From contig JALZVD010000277.1 of the NCBI GenBank assembly GCA_023300205.1, forward strand, positions 1-12,049: 12,049 nucleotides of DNA, in the 5' to 3' direction. The notes under the pieces were generated by a model that saw only the letters and a list, made by a program, of their open reading frames with translations, was not told where the DNA came from and searched no databases. Shown piece by piece: positions 1 through 7,212 of the stretch; positions within the stretch are counted from its first letter, which is position 1, and every line of letters begins with the position of its first letter. The stretch is from Akkermansiaceae bacterium (GTDB lineage: Bacteria; Verrucomicrobiota; Verrucomicrobiia; Verrucomicrobiales; Akkermansiaceae). The position numbers and the translations under genes are program-made.

Positions 1-81
1 GTGAGTTATTCAAATTTATTATTATTGTTGGGTAAATAGGAAGATTTGCTGAATGAAGTTACTTTGTATTTACATTTAATC

Positions 82-109
82 TTGATTGTTGGTGGAAATT
101 GCGTAATTT
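82..109 (+). promoter_or_regulatory. weak candidate promoter for the D-B-C gene cluster
   Basis: The first 179 bases are AT-rich and hold no convincing gene. The best sigma70-like pair is TTGATT (82-87) and TAATTT (104-109) with a 16-base spacer, about 70 bases before the first start codon. The -10 element matches the consensus at only three of six positions, so this is a guess at where transcription of the cassette begins. No clear operator or riboswitch is visible here. Confidence 0.2.
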
Positions 110-179
110 AAAAAATATAGCTTTTAGTGGTGTTTAAACTCATTAGGCTAAGAAGCAATTCACGGAATCCCGAAAAAGT

Positions 180-920
180 ATGCATTTATCAATTTTAAGA
201 AGAGAGTCTGATCAATCAAGTAAGAGCGGTAAACGGAGAGCAGGATTTACTCTGGTGGAAGTGCTTGTGGTGATGGCGATCATGGCGACTTTATTGGGTA
301 TAGGTGTGGGTGCAATCAAGAGTATGGCGACTTCTAAGGGGGTGAGTACTGCAGTGCCTCTGGCTGAGAGTATGTTTTCACAGGCGAGGAAGGTAGCGAA
401 GTCTAGTGGTGTTCCTACGAGGGTGGTGATCTATACTGATGATACTGGTGATAATCAGGATACACGTGAGCGCTATCTTAGGATGATGGGAGTAGCGACT
501 GGAAGAGATGCTGCTGGAGTGCCTGTTACGGTTGGGAATGCTGCTACCGAATGGAGGCTGGTATCTAGACCGATTACTATTCCAAGTAATACCTTTTTTA
601 ATGAGAATCTTAGTGTGGGTTCAGGTGATGGGACAGCGATTTTTCCAGGCACGACTACGGCTAAGGAATGTGTTGTTTATGAATTTAATGCTGAGGGGGC
701 TTTGATTTTTGCTACTGCTGATGGCTCTGGTGCATCTGTGGATGATGGGCAATTTGTGGTTCAGGCGGGTAAGTTAAGGCCGGGTGAGACTGCGCCAGAT
801 GTTGATAAGACAGCTAAGCGTGATGCTGGTGGATTTAGAATTTTTGCAAATGGTAGGATGGCTAAATTCCAGAGTCCGAAACAAATACCTAATGCGTCTG
901 ATGATCCCGAGTTTGAGTAG
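180..920 (+). CDS. prepilin-like protein, Verru_Chthon cassette protein D type (GspH-like)
   Basis: This 246-residue protein has a type IV prepilin/pseudopilin leader. A basic stretch (KSGKRRAG) ends at Gly22, followed by FTLVEVLVVMAIMATLLG. Prepilin peptidase would cut between G22 and F23 and methylate F23; E27 is the conserved Glu+5. The hydrophobic helix (about 23-45) would anchor it in the inner membrane before assembly, and the rest should be periplasmic. The C-terminal part ends in a short 'GGFRIFANGRMAKF' stretch, like GspH-type minor pseudopilins. From memory of the families it fits Verru_Chthon cassette protein D, whose role is not established. It is first in a run with the B-type gene 55 bases downstream and the C-type gene after that. 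The ATG at 180 gives a 22-residue leader; there is no clear ribosome binding site. Pseudopilin-like identity is firm; the exact family is likely. Confidence 0.85.
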   Translation: MHLSILRRESDQSSKSGKRRAGFTLVEVLVVMAIMATLLGIGVGAIKSMATSKGVSTAVPLAESMFSQARKVAKSSGVPTRVVIYTDDTGDNQDTRERYLRMMGVATGRDAAGVPVTVGNAATEWRLVSRPITIPSNTFFNENLSVGSGDGTAIFPGTTTAKECVVYEFNAEGALIFATADGSGASVDDGQFVVQAGKLRPGETAPDVDKTAKRDAGGFRIFANGRMAKFQSPKQIPNASDDPEFE

Positions 921-975
921 CGGGAAGTTGCACTATTGCTAATGAATCTAAAAAGATCCTTTTAAATTATATACT

Positions 976-1734
976 ATGAAATCATTTATCCTTTCACATC
1001 ATCCAGAGAATCCTACGGGTTCTCGCATGGTCCGAAGAGTTCGTAAGGGCTTCTCTATTCTAGAGGTGGCTATTGCTATGGGCGTGGTTACGCTTTTGTT
1101 GACTACTTTTTTAGGCGTCTTTGGTCCGGCGCAGAAGAATATCCAGCGGTCTCTTAGCACGAAGGACGCTAATAGAATGAAGGATGCTCTTTCTAATGAG
1201 ATGAGTATTTTACGCGTCTCCAATACTGCTGACGATAGCTCATTTGAGAAGGCTTATAGAATGATCACTGATTCTTATGATGAGACGAAAGCCGTTCTTC
1301 TTTATCAATATAAGGCGGATCCAACTGCGGATCCTGATGAAGATGGGATTTTTGATGCTTATACTGGTGCTGATGGTATACAGGGGCGAGATTATATTGT
1401 AGAGACGGCAGTGAGGTCTATTGGAGTGGATGATACTCTCATTCAGGCAGAGCTAGCTCCTAAGGTGGTGGAAGGTCCAGTGTTTGTGGTGAGGATGAGT
1501 CAGTTAGTGGCAGATACAAATGGTTTGGTTGCGCGAAGTGCAGCAGGGATAGTGGATCCAGACTCAGGAGCCACTGTGACAGATGCAGATGCCTATCCTA
1601 AGGCGGTGATTGCGTTTAGGGCGGAGTTTTTTAAGCTTAATGTTAATAAGCATGCGTATGTTACTGGTGGTAGCTGGGACTTAAATGAGATGGGTAATGC
1701 GGTGACTGAGGTGAATATGGCTGTGAGACGCTAG
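976..1734 (+). CDS. prepilin-like protein, Verru_Chthon cassette protein B type (GspI-like)
   Basis: This 252-residue protein carries a prepilin leader ending KG|FSILEVAIAMGVVTLLL, with predicted cleavage after Gly25 and Glu30 as Glu+5. The hydrophobic segment spans about 26-48. The remainder is an acidic, presumably periplasmic domain. Residues 119-127 read DPDEDGIFD, a DxDxDGxxD pattern typical of calcium-binding thrombospondin type 3 or dockerin-like loops. Met18 (1027) is an alternative start that would leave an 8-residue leader; neither start has a Shine-Dalgarno sequence, so the upstream ATG is kept. The gene lies 55 bases after the D-type gene and 32 bases before the C-type gene, consistent with one transcript. 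The position matches gspI in the gspH-I-J-K order. The family assignment to cassette protein B is from motif and context, not from a search. Confidence 0.82.
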   Translation: MKSFILSHHPENPTGSRMVRRVRKGFSILEVAIAMGVVTLLLTTFLGVFGPAQKNIQRSLSTKDANRMKDALSNEMSILRVSNTADDSSFEKAYRMITDSYDETKAVLLYQYKADPTADPDEDGIFDAYTGADGIQGRDYIVETAVRSIGVDDTLIQAELAPKVVEGPVFVVRMSQLVADTNGLVARSAAGIVDPDSGATVTDADAYPKAVIAFRAEFFKLNVNKHAYVTGGSWDLNEMGNAVTEVNMAVRR

Positions 1735-1766
1735 GGGTGTGATAGAATAGAACCAATTTTAATAAG

Positions 1767-2711
1767 ATGAAATTTGAAATAAGAACAAGTAACGCACAGG
1801 TGTTCACGAAGAGAGAGCTGAAGGGATTCACGCTTATTGAGCTGTTGATCTCGATGACGATCACGCTGGTCATTGTGGGGCTTCTGATGGGGATGACGAA
1901 GATGGCTGTGGGAGCATGGCAGGTTACTCATGCTAAGACGAAGTCTTCTAGGTTGGCTCAGGAGGTGTTTGACTCTGTGGGTAAGGATCTGGAGGGGATG
2001 GTGATCCGGACAGGGAATGATTATGAGTGGGTGCTGGTTAAAGATAGTGGTAATAGCGGTGACGACTTAGGGCAGGGGGCGAATAAGGAAATGGTGAATC
2101 CTCTGGAAGTTAGCTTCTTTTCGGCGGTGACTGACAGATACAATGGCCAGATTAATACTGCTAGTGATCTAGGAGGAGATATTTCAATGGTGAGGTATAG
2201 ATTGATTCACCAGGATGTTATTACAGGGATTAATGGATCTGATGCTAAGCCGGTGTTTGCTCTGTATAGGCAGCGGATTGACCCTAAAGAGGTGTTTGAC
2301 GATCTTTTGGCGCAAGCTGATCTTGATGGGATAAAGCCTTCAGCGGATATTGTGCTGCCTGAGAATTACTTAGCGGAGAATATTTTTGATTTCACCTTGA
2401 GCTTTAATTTTGAATTTACGAGGACTTCTGATGGGGTTAAGCTATATAGGCGAGTCGTTATTCAATCCAATGGGGTTGAAAATGAACTAAGTATCAAGGG
2501 TGATAAAGTTCTGGTTAACGGGGCTGAATTAACGGTACAGGACGCGAGTTCACCGAGGCTGGCGAGTGCTGATGTGAGTATTTTGGTACTTTCTGATAAA
2601 GGGATGAGGGCGCTTAAGAATAAGCCGATTTCTTCAGATTCAGATTTTTCTAAGTTTCTAAAGCAAAATGGTCATCACTATACTAAGTCAGTGATCGTTC
2701 CTCAGCCATAG
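1767..2711 (+). CDS. prepilin-like protein, Verru_Chthon cassette protein C type (GspJ-like)
   Basis: This 314-residue protein has a prepilin leader ending LKG|FTLIELLISMTITLVIVG. Cleavage is expected after Gly20, and Glu25 is Glu+5. The hydrophobic helix runs from about 21 to 47 and is followed by a long, largely beta-rich-looking soluble part. At 314 residues it is bigger than a usual major pilin and suits a GspJ-like minor pseudopilin, which is the largest of the Glu+5 members in the type II secretion tip. It is the third gene of the D-B-C run and is followed within about 30 bases by a strong intrinsic terminator, so it probably ends the transcript. The start at 1767 lacks a Shine-Dalgarno sequence. 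From memory it corresponds to Verru_Chthon cassette protein C; the specific biological function is unknown. Confidence 0.85.
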   Translation: MKFEIRTSNAQVFTKRELKGFTLIELLISMTITLVIVGLLMGMTKMAVGAWQVTHAKTKSSRLAQEVFDSVGKDLEGMVIRTGNDYEWVLVKDSGNSGDDLGQGANKEMVNPLEVSFFSAVTDRYNGQINTASDLGGDISMVRYRLIHQDVITGINGSDAKPVFALYRQRIDPKEVFDDLLAQADLDGIKPSADIVLPENYLAENIFDFTLSFNFEFTRTSDGVKLYRRVVIQSNGVENELSIKGDKVLVNGAELTVQDASSPRLASADVSILVLSDKGMRALKNKPISSDSDFSKFLKQNGHHYTKSVIVPQP

Positions 2712-2740
2712 AGGTTTTTGTCAATTAAGAAGATTTTGAG

Positions 2741-2778
2741 ATCCTAGTATTCCGTGAATTACGGATGCTAGGATTTTT
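2741..2778 (+). terminator. strong intrinsic terminator after the D-B-C genes (or pyrE attenuator)
   Basis: ATCCTAG (2741-2747) pairs perfectly with CTAGGAT (2768-2774). Inside it CCGT (2752-2755) pairs with ACGG (2761-2764) around a GAATT loop, with a short A/T and G-T joining section and one bulged T. A run of five T (2774-2778) follows. This is a textbook factor-independent terminator. It stops only 37 bases before the pyrE start, so it could also act as an attenuator for read-through into pyrE. Confidence 0.8.
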
Positions 2779-2815
2779 GATTTACATTTATGTGGTCTGC
2801 TGTGATTCTGCGTGC

Positions 2816-3379
2816 ATGTCAGAAACGTATGATGAGTTAAAGAAGCTTTTGTTAGAGAAGTCAGTTAGGACGGGAGATTTCACTCTTGCATCTGGAAAGA
2901 AGTCCGATTTGTATATTGATTGTAGGGTTACTGCGCTTGATCCTGTGGGGGCTAGATTAGTGGGTCAGCTGGGTTGGGCGACGGTGCGTGAGAGAATCAA
3001 GACCGAGGGGTTGAGTGTTGATGCTATTGGTGGGATGACGATGGGTGCGGACCCTATTTCATTGGCTGTGGGGATGACTTCAGCGATGGAGAATCCTGAC
3101 GAGATGATTCAGGTTTTTAATATCCGTAAGGAGCCTAAGGGGCATGGTAGAGGGAAGCAGATTGAGGGGAATTTTAAGGAGGGTGACGAGGTGATTGTGG
3201 TGGATGATGTGATTACAACGGGAGGTTCGACGATTCAGGCGATTGATGCGATTGAGCGTGCTGGAGGTAAGGTGAAATTTGCGCTGATCCTGGTGGATAG
3301 GGAAGAGGGGGGTAGAGCGGCGATTGAGGCCAGGGGGGTTCCTGTTGTGAGTCTTTATTCACGTGCTACATTATTGTAG
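2816..3379 (+). CDS. pyrE: orotate phosphoribosyltransferase
   Basis: PyrE joins orotate to PRPP, giving orotidine 5'-monophosphate and pyrophosphate, in the fifth step of de novo pyrimidine synthesis; it is a cytosolic dimer. The 187-residue product shows the signature PRPP-binding motif VIVVDDVITTGGS (126-138). The flexible catalytic loop RKEPKGHGRGKQIEG (104-118) supplies Lys/His residues, and the N-terminal TLASGKKSDLYIDCR (23-37) is typical of the family. Length is close to that of short bacterial PyrE enzymes. The chosen start is ATG 2816, giving MSETYDELKK. An in-frame ATG at 2765 lies inside the terminator stem and would add an unrelated hydrophobic stretch. The gene sits alone between two terminator hairpins, inserted between cassette genes C and A. 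Identity is very secure; the start is likely. Confidence 0.95.
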   Translation: MSETYDELKKLLLEKSVRTGDFTLASGKKSDLYIDCRVTALDPVGARLVGQLGWATVRERIKTEGLSVDAIGGMTMGADPISLAVGMTSAMENPDEMIQVFNIRKEPKGHGRGKQIEGNFKEGDEVIVVDDVITTGGSTIQAIDAIERAGGKVKFALILVDREEGGRAAIEARGVPVVSLYSRATLL

Positions 3380-3397
3380 AATAATCTTTTGAGGTGC

Positions 3398-3427
3398 TTG
3401 TCTGAGATTTCACTAGATGAGTATAAA
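3398..3427 (+). promoter_or_regulatory. candidate promoter for the cassette A gene
   Basis: TTGTCT (3398-3403) and TATAAA (3422-3427) are separated by 18 bases. The -10 matches the sigma70 consensus at five of six positions and the -35 at four of six. Transcription would begin around 3434, just before the C5/G5 hairpin, so that hairpin would form the extreme 5' end of the cassette A message. This is inference from sequence alone. Confidence 0.35.
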
Positions 3428-3437
3428 TTCAGAGGTA

Positions 3438-3466
3438 ACCCCCTAAAATAGGGGGTAGCTTTTTTT
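3438..3466 (+). terminator. intrinsic terminator after pyrE
   Basis: ACCCCCTA (3438-3445) and TAGGGGGT (3449-3456) form a perfect 8-base-pair stem with a three-base loop, probably opening to five. Seven T (3460-3466) follow three bases later. It lies 58 bases after the pyrE stop and only 18 bases before the next start codon at 3485. It most likely ends pyrE transcription, but may also serve as a 5' stem-loop or attenuator for the following gene. Confidence 0.78.
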
Positions 3467-3484
3467 GAAGAATGTGAATACATT

Positions 3485-6400
3485 ATGCATACAGTAATTA
3501 TGAATACTAAAGTTACACAAAAGGTTAGTAGCCAAGTGGGGGGTAGGAAATCTGGTTTCGCCTTAATATCTACGATATTGGTGATGTCTCTATTGATGTT
3601 GATCGCGGTGGCTACGCTGAACTTATCTTCAGTTGAGGTGAGTAATAGTAGCGTGAATAAGGCGCAGGCGGCTGCAGAGGCAAATGCACGCATGGCTCTG
3701 ATGCTTGCTATTGGCCAGCTACAGGAAACGGCAGGATCTGATCAGCGAGTCACAGCTGTGGCGGATATTTTTGATGATGCAGGGAGTGGTCGGCGTTACT
3801 GGACGGGTGTCTGGGATACGACAGACTATGATCCTTCCTCACCAGATGATAAAGAATTTATCACTTGGTTAGTGCCTTCTGGTGGTAACGCGGTGGATGT
3901 GAGCGAAGTGGATGAGAGAACAAATGATTCTGTAGCAGATGATCATACTATTTTTGAAGGTCTGGGAGATAATGAGTCAGTAATCGTTCCTAAGGTGATG
4001 ATTAGTGACGGAGGAGATACGCAGAATTTTTATTCTTATTGGGTTGAGGACGAGGGTATTAAGGCTAGCTTGGGTTGGAATGAAGGTAATACAGGAGATG
4101 ATGTTAGGGATAAGCAGATGCGTCTGGCGTCCGCTCCTGGTGTGGATTATGGTGTGTTTGAGGGGCCGTTTGATACTGTTTCTTATCCTCTAGAATTAGG
4201 AGGTGCGAATAGTTGGCTAGAGAATACCCATAAGACGATGAGTTTCGCTACTACTCCATTAACGGCGGAAGCAAGCTCTGCGGAAACGGTGTGGCTCCAG
4301 AGAAATAGGCATCATATGACAGTCCAGAGTTTAGGAGTGATGTCTGATACTAAGTTAGGAGGTCTTCGTCGTGATTTGAGCTTGGCGTTTGAGATGGATG
4401 GAGATGCGGAAGCTGAAAATGCGACTTTATTTAATCAACAAGACGGAGTGTTTGTTGGAGGGAATGACCGATTGGCGGCAGACCATAGCTTTCCTAATAA
4501 TGTCATTCCTAATGGTATGCCAACGCCCGAGCGTTTCTTGTGGCGTGATACCTCTGGCTCAGGAACTGACTTTTCCAGTGGGATCGGGAGTGGCCGTGTC
4601 ATGCGGGGGCCTAACTGGTGGGCAATAAGAGACTATGCTAATCTGTATAAAAGGCTGAAGGGTAGTAGAGGTAATTACACCATTGCAGCACGTCCTTATT
4701 TTCCCAATAGAAGCTCGGAAGTTCTAGCTCTGAGTGATTATTTAAATATCCTTAATGAAGGTGCGAATATTTATGATCGAGAGCATCTTGATCCGAATAC
4801 ATCAGCTGGAGAGACCACCTCTATTGGGACTAATCCAAATAATTCCAATGATTATTACCTTTACCGACCAGCACGCCCGAATTATGTGCCTGTGAACCTA
4901 GGGACGTCCATACTTCTTAGTGTATTAGCTAAAAATCAAACAGGTACGAAAGCGAATTTAGCTGTAGGTATTGATCCGTTTTTCTATTTTTGGAATCCGT
5001 ATAACAGAAAAATCGAATTCGATAATATAGCAATCACTTTAGGGGCTGGATTCTCAGGTAGTGTGAAAATCTGGATAAACGAAGGAACTCCTGATGAAAA
5101 GATCCATCAATTGGGATTATCTCAAATATTAAAGGATAGTTTGGCAAATAAAGTAGGTAAGAAGATCATCTTTCTGATTAAAGGGCCTATTGTTCTGGAG
5201 CCAGGGGAGGTAGTGGTGGCGACACCTACGTCTACAGATGGTGAAATGGTCTTGGGCTATGAAGGGTTTAGTGATACTAGCGGGCTTATCTTAGAGAATA
5301 TTAATAGTGTAACACCCATTGAAGTCGATCTAAGCGATACGGTAGGTGTTAATTTTATCAAGGGAGATTCATCAATTGAAAGACTGAATGCTACGAGGCA
5401 TGAAGTTGATATCAGTTTTCCCGCTGCAGGAGTCTCTATTGGAGATATTACGGGGGATCTTACTCAGCTAGGTGAACATGCACAGAATGTATGGGTCTCT
5501 GAGTGGGCTGGTACTAATAGCATGGCTAGACATGTGAATGCCGCAGCTAACGCAACAGGTGAGCCTGTAGTAAGTGAATTAGTGAGTGATATGATTGATG
5601 TCAAAGTTCCATTTGGGGGAAAGAGTCTGCTTATTAAGCCTGCTAGTGCGGGAGGTGAAGTGGCCAATCCTTATGAAATGTTTTCGAGGTTTAATCCAGT
5701 AGCATCTATTATAAAAAGAGAAATATGGGCACCATGCTCATATACTCAACTATCTCGTCATATCGCGGCTAATAGTGAGTTTGCTATACGTAATGAGATG
5801 GGTATTGATTTTTCTGGATTAGATAGAGGTGGATTTTGGGGATTGAGTTACCAGAATACGGGGTCGAATTTTGTTCCGCTTGCAGATATACCGAGTAGGC
5901 CGCTCATTTCTTTAGCAGAGTTTTCTAATGCTAATTTATCTATAGTGAGTAGTGATCCATACAAGGCCGTTGGTAATTCATGGTCTAGTGCTATTATTGA
6001 GCCCTCGTCAGTGTATGGCGGAAATCCAGGTTATCCGGGTAGCTGGGGTGATGTTACTAGCCAAGACTATTCATGGCTGATTAATGATACACTATTTGAC
6101 CGCTATTACCTCTCTGGGATAGCTCCGGCATTTAGTATTAATTCGGTAGGTTATAGTGAGAGTGCTAGTCTTAAAGATACTTTGACGGCGTTTTTTAATG
6201 CCAGCTCAACTGCTGGTCATGAGGTGTTAGCGAATCCAGCTTTAATGGCTTATTTACCTAGTGGAGTTGATTCAGTGGACGCGGTCAATGCACTATCTGC
6301 AGAAGATGGTTATCAAAAAATGGGAGCTTATAGTTTAATCCGTGGAGCATTTAATATTAATTCTACCTCTCCCTTAGCTTGGGAGGCCTTCCTGCGATCT

Positions 6401-7201
6401 AATATGGGACTTGAGGTTGATTATGCAGACAGTTCATCATCAAGTGATGGTAGCAACACAACGCCATTTCCAAATGGAGCGTCGCCATCGACTCCTGGAA
6501 ATGGGTCTAGTGGTCCTGCTGATCAGTGGGCGGGATTACCTCGTCTAACGGAAAGTCAGATTACAAGTCTTGCGTCTAATATTGTAGAACAAGTGAGACT
6601 GCGAGGACCATTTATGAGTATCTCAGATTTTGTTAATCATAGTATTGATCGCTCTATTGATGTAGATACTTCATACACAGGAGCCTTGCAGGCAGCGATC
6701 GATAAATCTGCAAAAGAGGGTTCTGGTATCAATGAAGATTCCATAGCAGCGGCTGTCAATGCTGCCGCTGTAGATGCAAATGCTATGTCAGGAACTCCAG
6801 TTTATCCATCGGGTAAATTTAATGCAAATACTCCAGTGGTTAAATCAACGACTGGGATACCGGGGGACTTGACCCAGGCTCAGTTATTGATGCCTATAGC
6901 CCCTAGGATCTCAGCACGCTCAGATACATTTAAAGTGCGTGCGTATGGTGAGGTCAGGTCTAGTGATGGGACAAAGATTCTAGCCACGGCCACGTGTGAA
7001 GCTATTATACAGCGACTACCTGAATATACTGATAGCACTTCGGATCCGGGTAATAATGAGCCTTGGGATGAGGCTTCTGATTCAGTTGTTACTGAAGGTA
7101 GTTCTAGTTCAGCCACTAGTAATCTTAATGCGATGAATCAGAAATTTGGACGTAAATTTAAGGTTGTAACATTCAGATGGTTATCGTCTCAAGAACTCTA
7201 A
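3485..7201 (+). CDS. very large prepilin-like protein, Verru_Chthon cassette protein A type (GspK/PilX-like N-terminus)
   Basis: This is a 1238-residue protein. The N-terminus has a basic leader then SG|FALISTILVMSLLMLIAVATL (about 24-46), resembling PilX and GspK, including the absence of Glu+5 (Ser29 is there). A short helix with SSVEVSNSSVNKAQAAAEANARMA follows, as in PilX-like proteins. Other visible marks are WNPYN (503-507), LEPGE (571-575), a Ser/Gly/Pro/Asn linker (about 982-1015), LTESQITSLASNIVEQV then RGPFMSISDFVN (about 1021-1050), and a terminal FRWLSSQEL. These agree with my recollection of cassette protein A. The GPF-S-x-x-x-F segment recalls the helix-hairpin region of GspK. 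It is probably inner-membrane anchored with a periplasmic body that may cap a pseudopilus. Met6 (3500) is an alternative start. Codons in its later part are more A/T-ending than in pyrE. Function is unproven. Confidence 0.85.
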   Translation: MHTVIMNTKVTQKVSSQVGGRKSGFALISTILVMSLLMLIAVATLNLSSVEVSNSSVNKAQAAAEANARMALMLAIGQLQETAGSDQRVTAVADIFDDAGSGRRYWTGVWDTTDYDPSSPDDKEFITWLVPSGGNAVDVSEVDERTNDSVADDHTIFEGLGDNESVIVPKVMISDGGDTQNFYSYWVEDEGIKASLGWNEGNTGDDVRDKQMRLASAPGVDYGVFEGPFDTVSYPLELGGANSWLENTHKTMSFATTPLTAEASSAETVWLQRNRHHMTVQSLGVMSDTKLGGLRRDLSLAFEMDGDAEAENATLFNQQDGVFVGGNDRLAADHSFPNNVIPNGMPTPERFLWRDTSGSGTDFSSGIGSGRVMRGPNWWAIRDYANLYKRLKGSRGNYTIAARPYFPNRSSEVLALSDYLNILNEGANIYDREHLDPNTSAGETTSIGTNPNNSNDYYLYRPARPNYVPVNLGTSILLSVLAKNQTGTKANLAVGIDPFFYFWNPYNRKIEFDNIAITLGAGFSGSVKIWINEGTPDEKIHQLGLSQILKDSLANKVGKKIIFLIKGPIVLEPGEVVVATPTSTDGEMVLGYEGFSDTSGLILENINSVTPIEVDLSDTVGVNFIKGDSSIERLNATRHEVDISFPAAGVSIGDITGDLTQLGEHAQNVWVSEWAGTNSMARHVNAAANATGEPVVSELVSDMIDVKVPFGGKSLLIKPASAGGEVANPYEMFSRFNPVASIIKREIWAPCSYTQLSRHIAANSEFAIRNEMGIDFSGLDRGGFWGLSYQNTGSNFVPLADIPSRPLISLAEFSNANLSIVSSDPYKAVGNSWSSAIIEPSSVYGGNPGYPGSWGDVTSQDYSWLINDTLFDRYYLSGIAPAFSINSVGYSESASLKDTLTAFFNASSTAGHEVLANPALMAYLPSGVDSVDAVNALSAEDGYQKMGAYSLIRGAFNINSTSPLAWEAFLRSNMGLEVDYADSSSSSDGSNTTPFPNGASPSTPGNGSSGPADQWAGLPRLTESQITSLASNIVEQVRLRGPFMSISDFVNHSIDRSIDVDTSYTGALQAAIDKSAKEGSGINEDSIAAAVNAAAVDANAMSGTPVYPSGKFNANTPVVKSTTGIPGDLTQAQLLMPIAPRISARSDTFKVRAYGEVRSSDGTKILATATCEAIIQRLPEYTDSTSDPGNNEPWDEASDSVVTEGSSSSATSNLNAMNQKFGRKFKVVTFRWLSSQEL

Positions 7202-7212
7202 AGAACCAATCT

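Noticed and set aside
1..39. Frame 1 is open from the left edge to a TAG at 37-39, possibly the end of an upstream gene.
   Set aside because: Twelve AT-rich, Leu-run codons are too few to support a gene tail; it could be chance.
2765..2815. Longer start for pyrE at 2765.
   Set aside because: The ATG lies within the terminator stem and adds a hydrophobic stretch not seen in PyrE; ATG 2816 fits the family N-terminus.
3370..3390. ATTATT-GTAG-AATAAT inverted repeat over the pyrE stop codon followed by CTTTT.
   Set aside because: An all-A/T six-pair stem is too weak to terminate, and a far stronger hairpin lies at 3438-3466.
7177..7212. Longer start for the secreted protein at 7177.
   Set aside because: It overlaps the cassette A coding end and places extra residues before a clean signal peptide; ATG 7213 is better.
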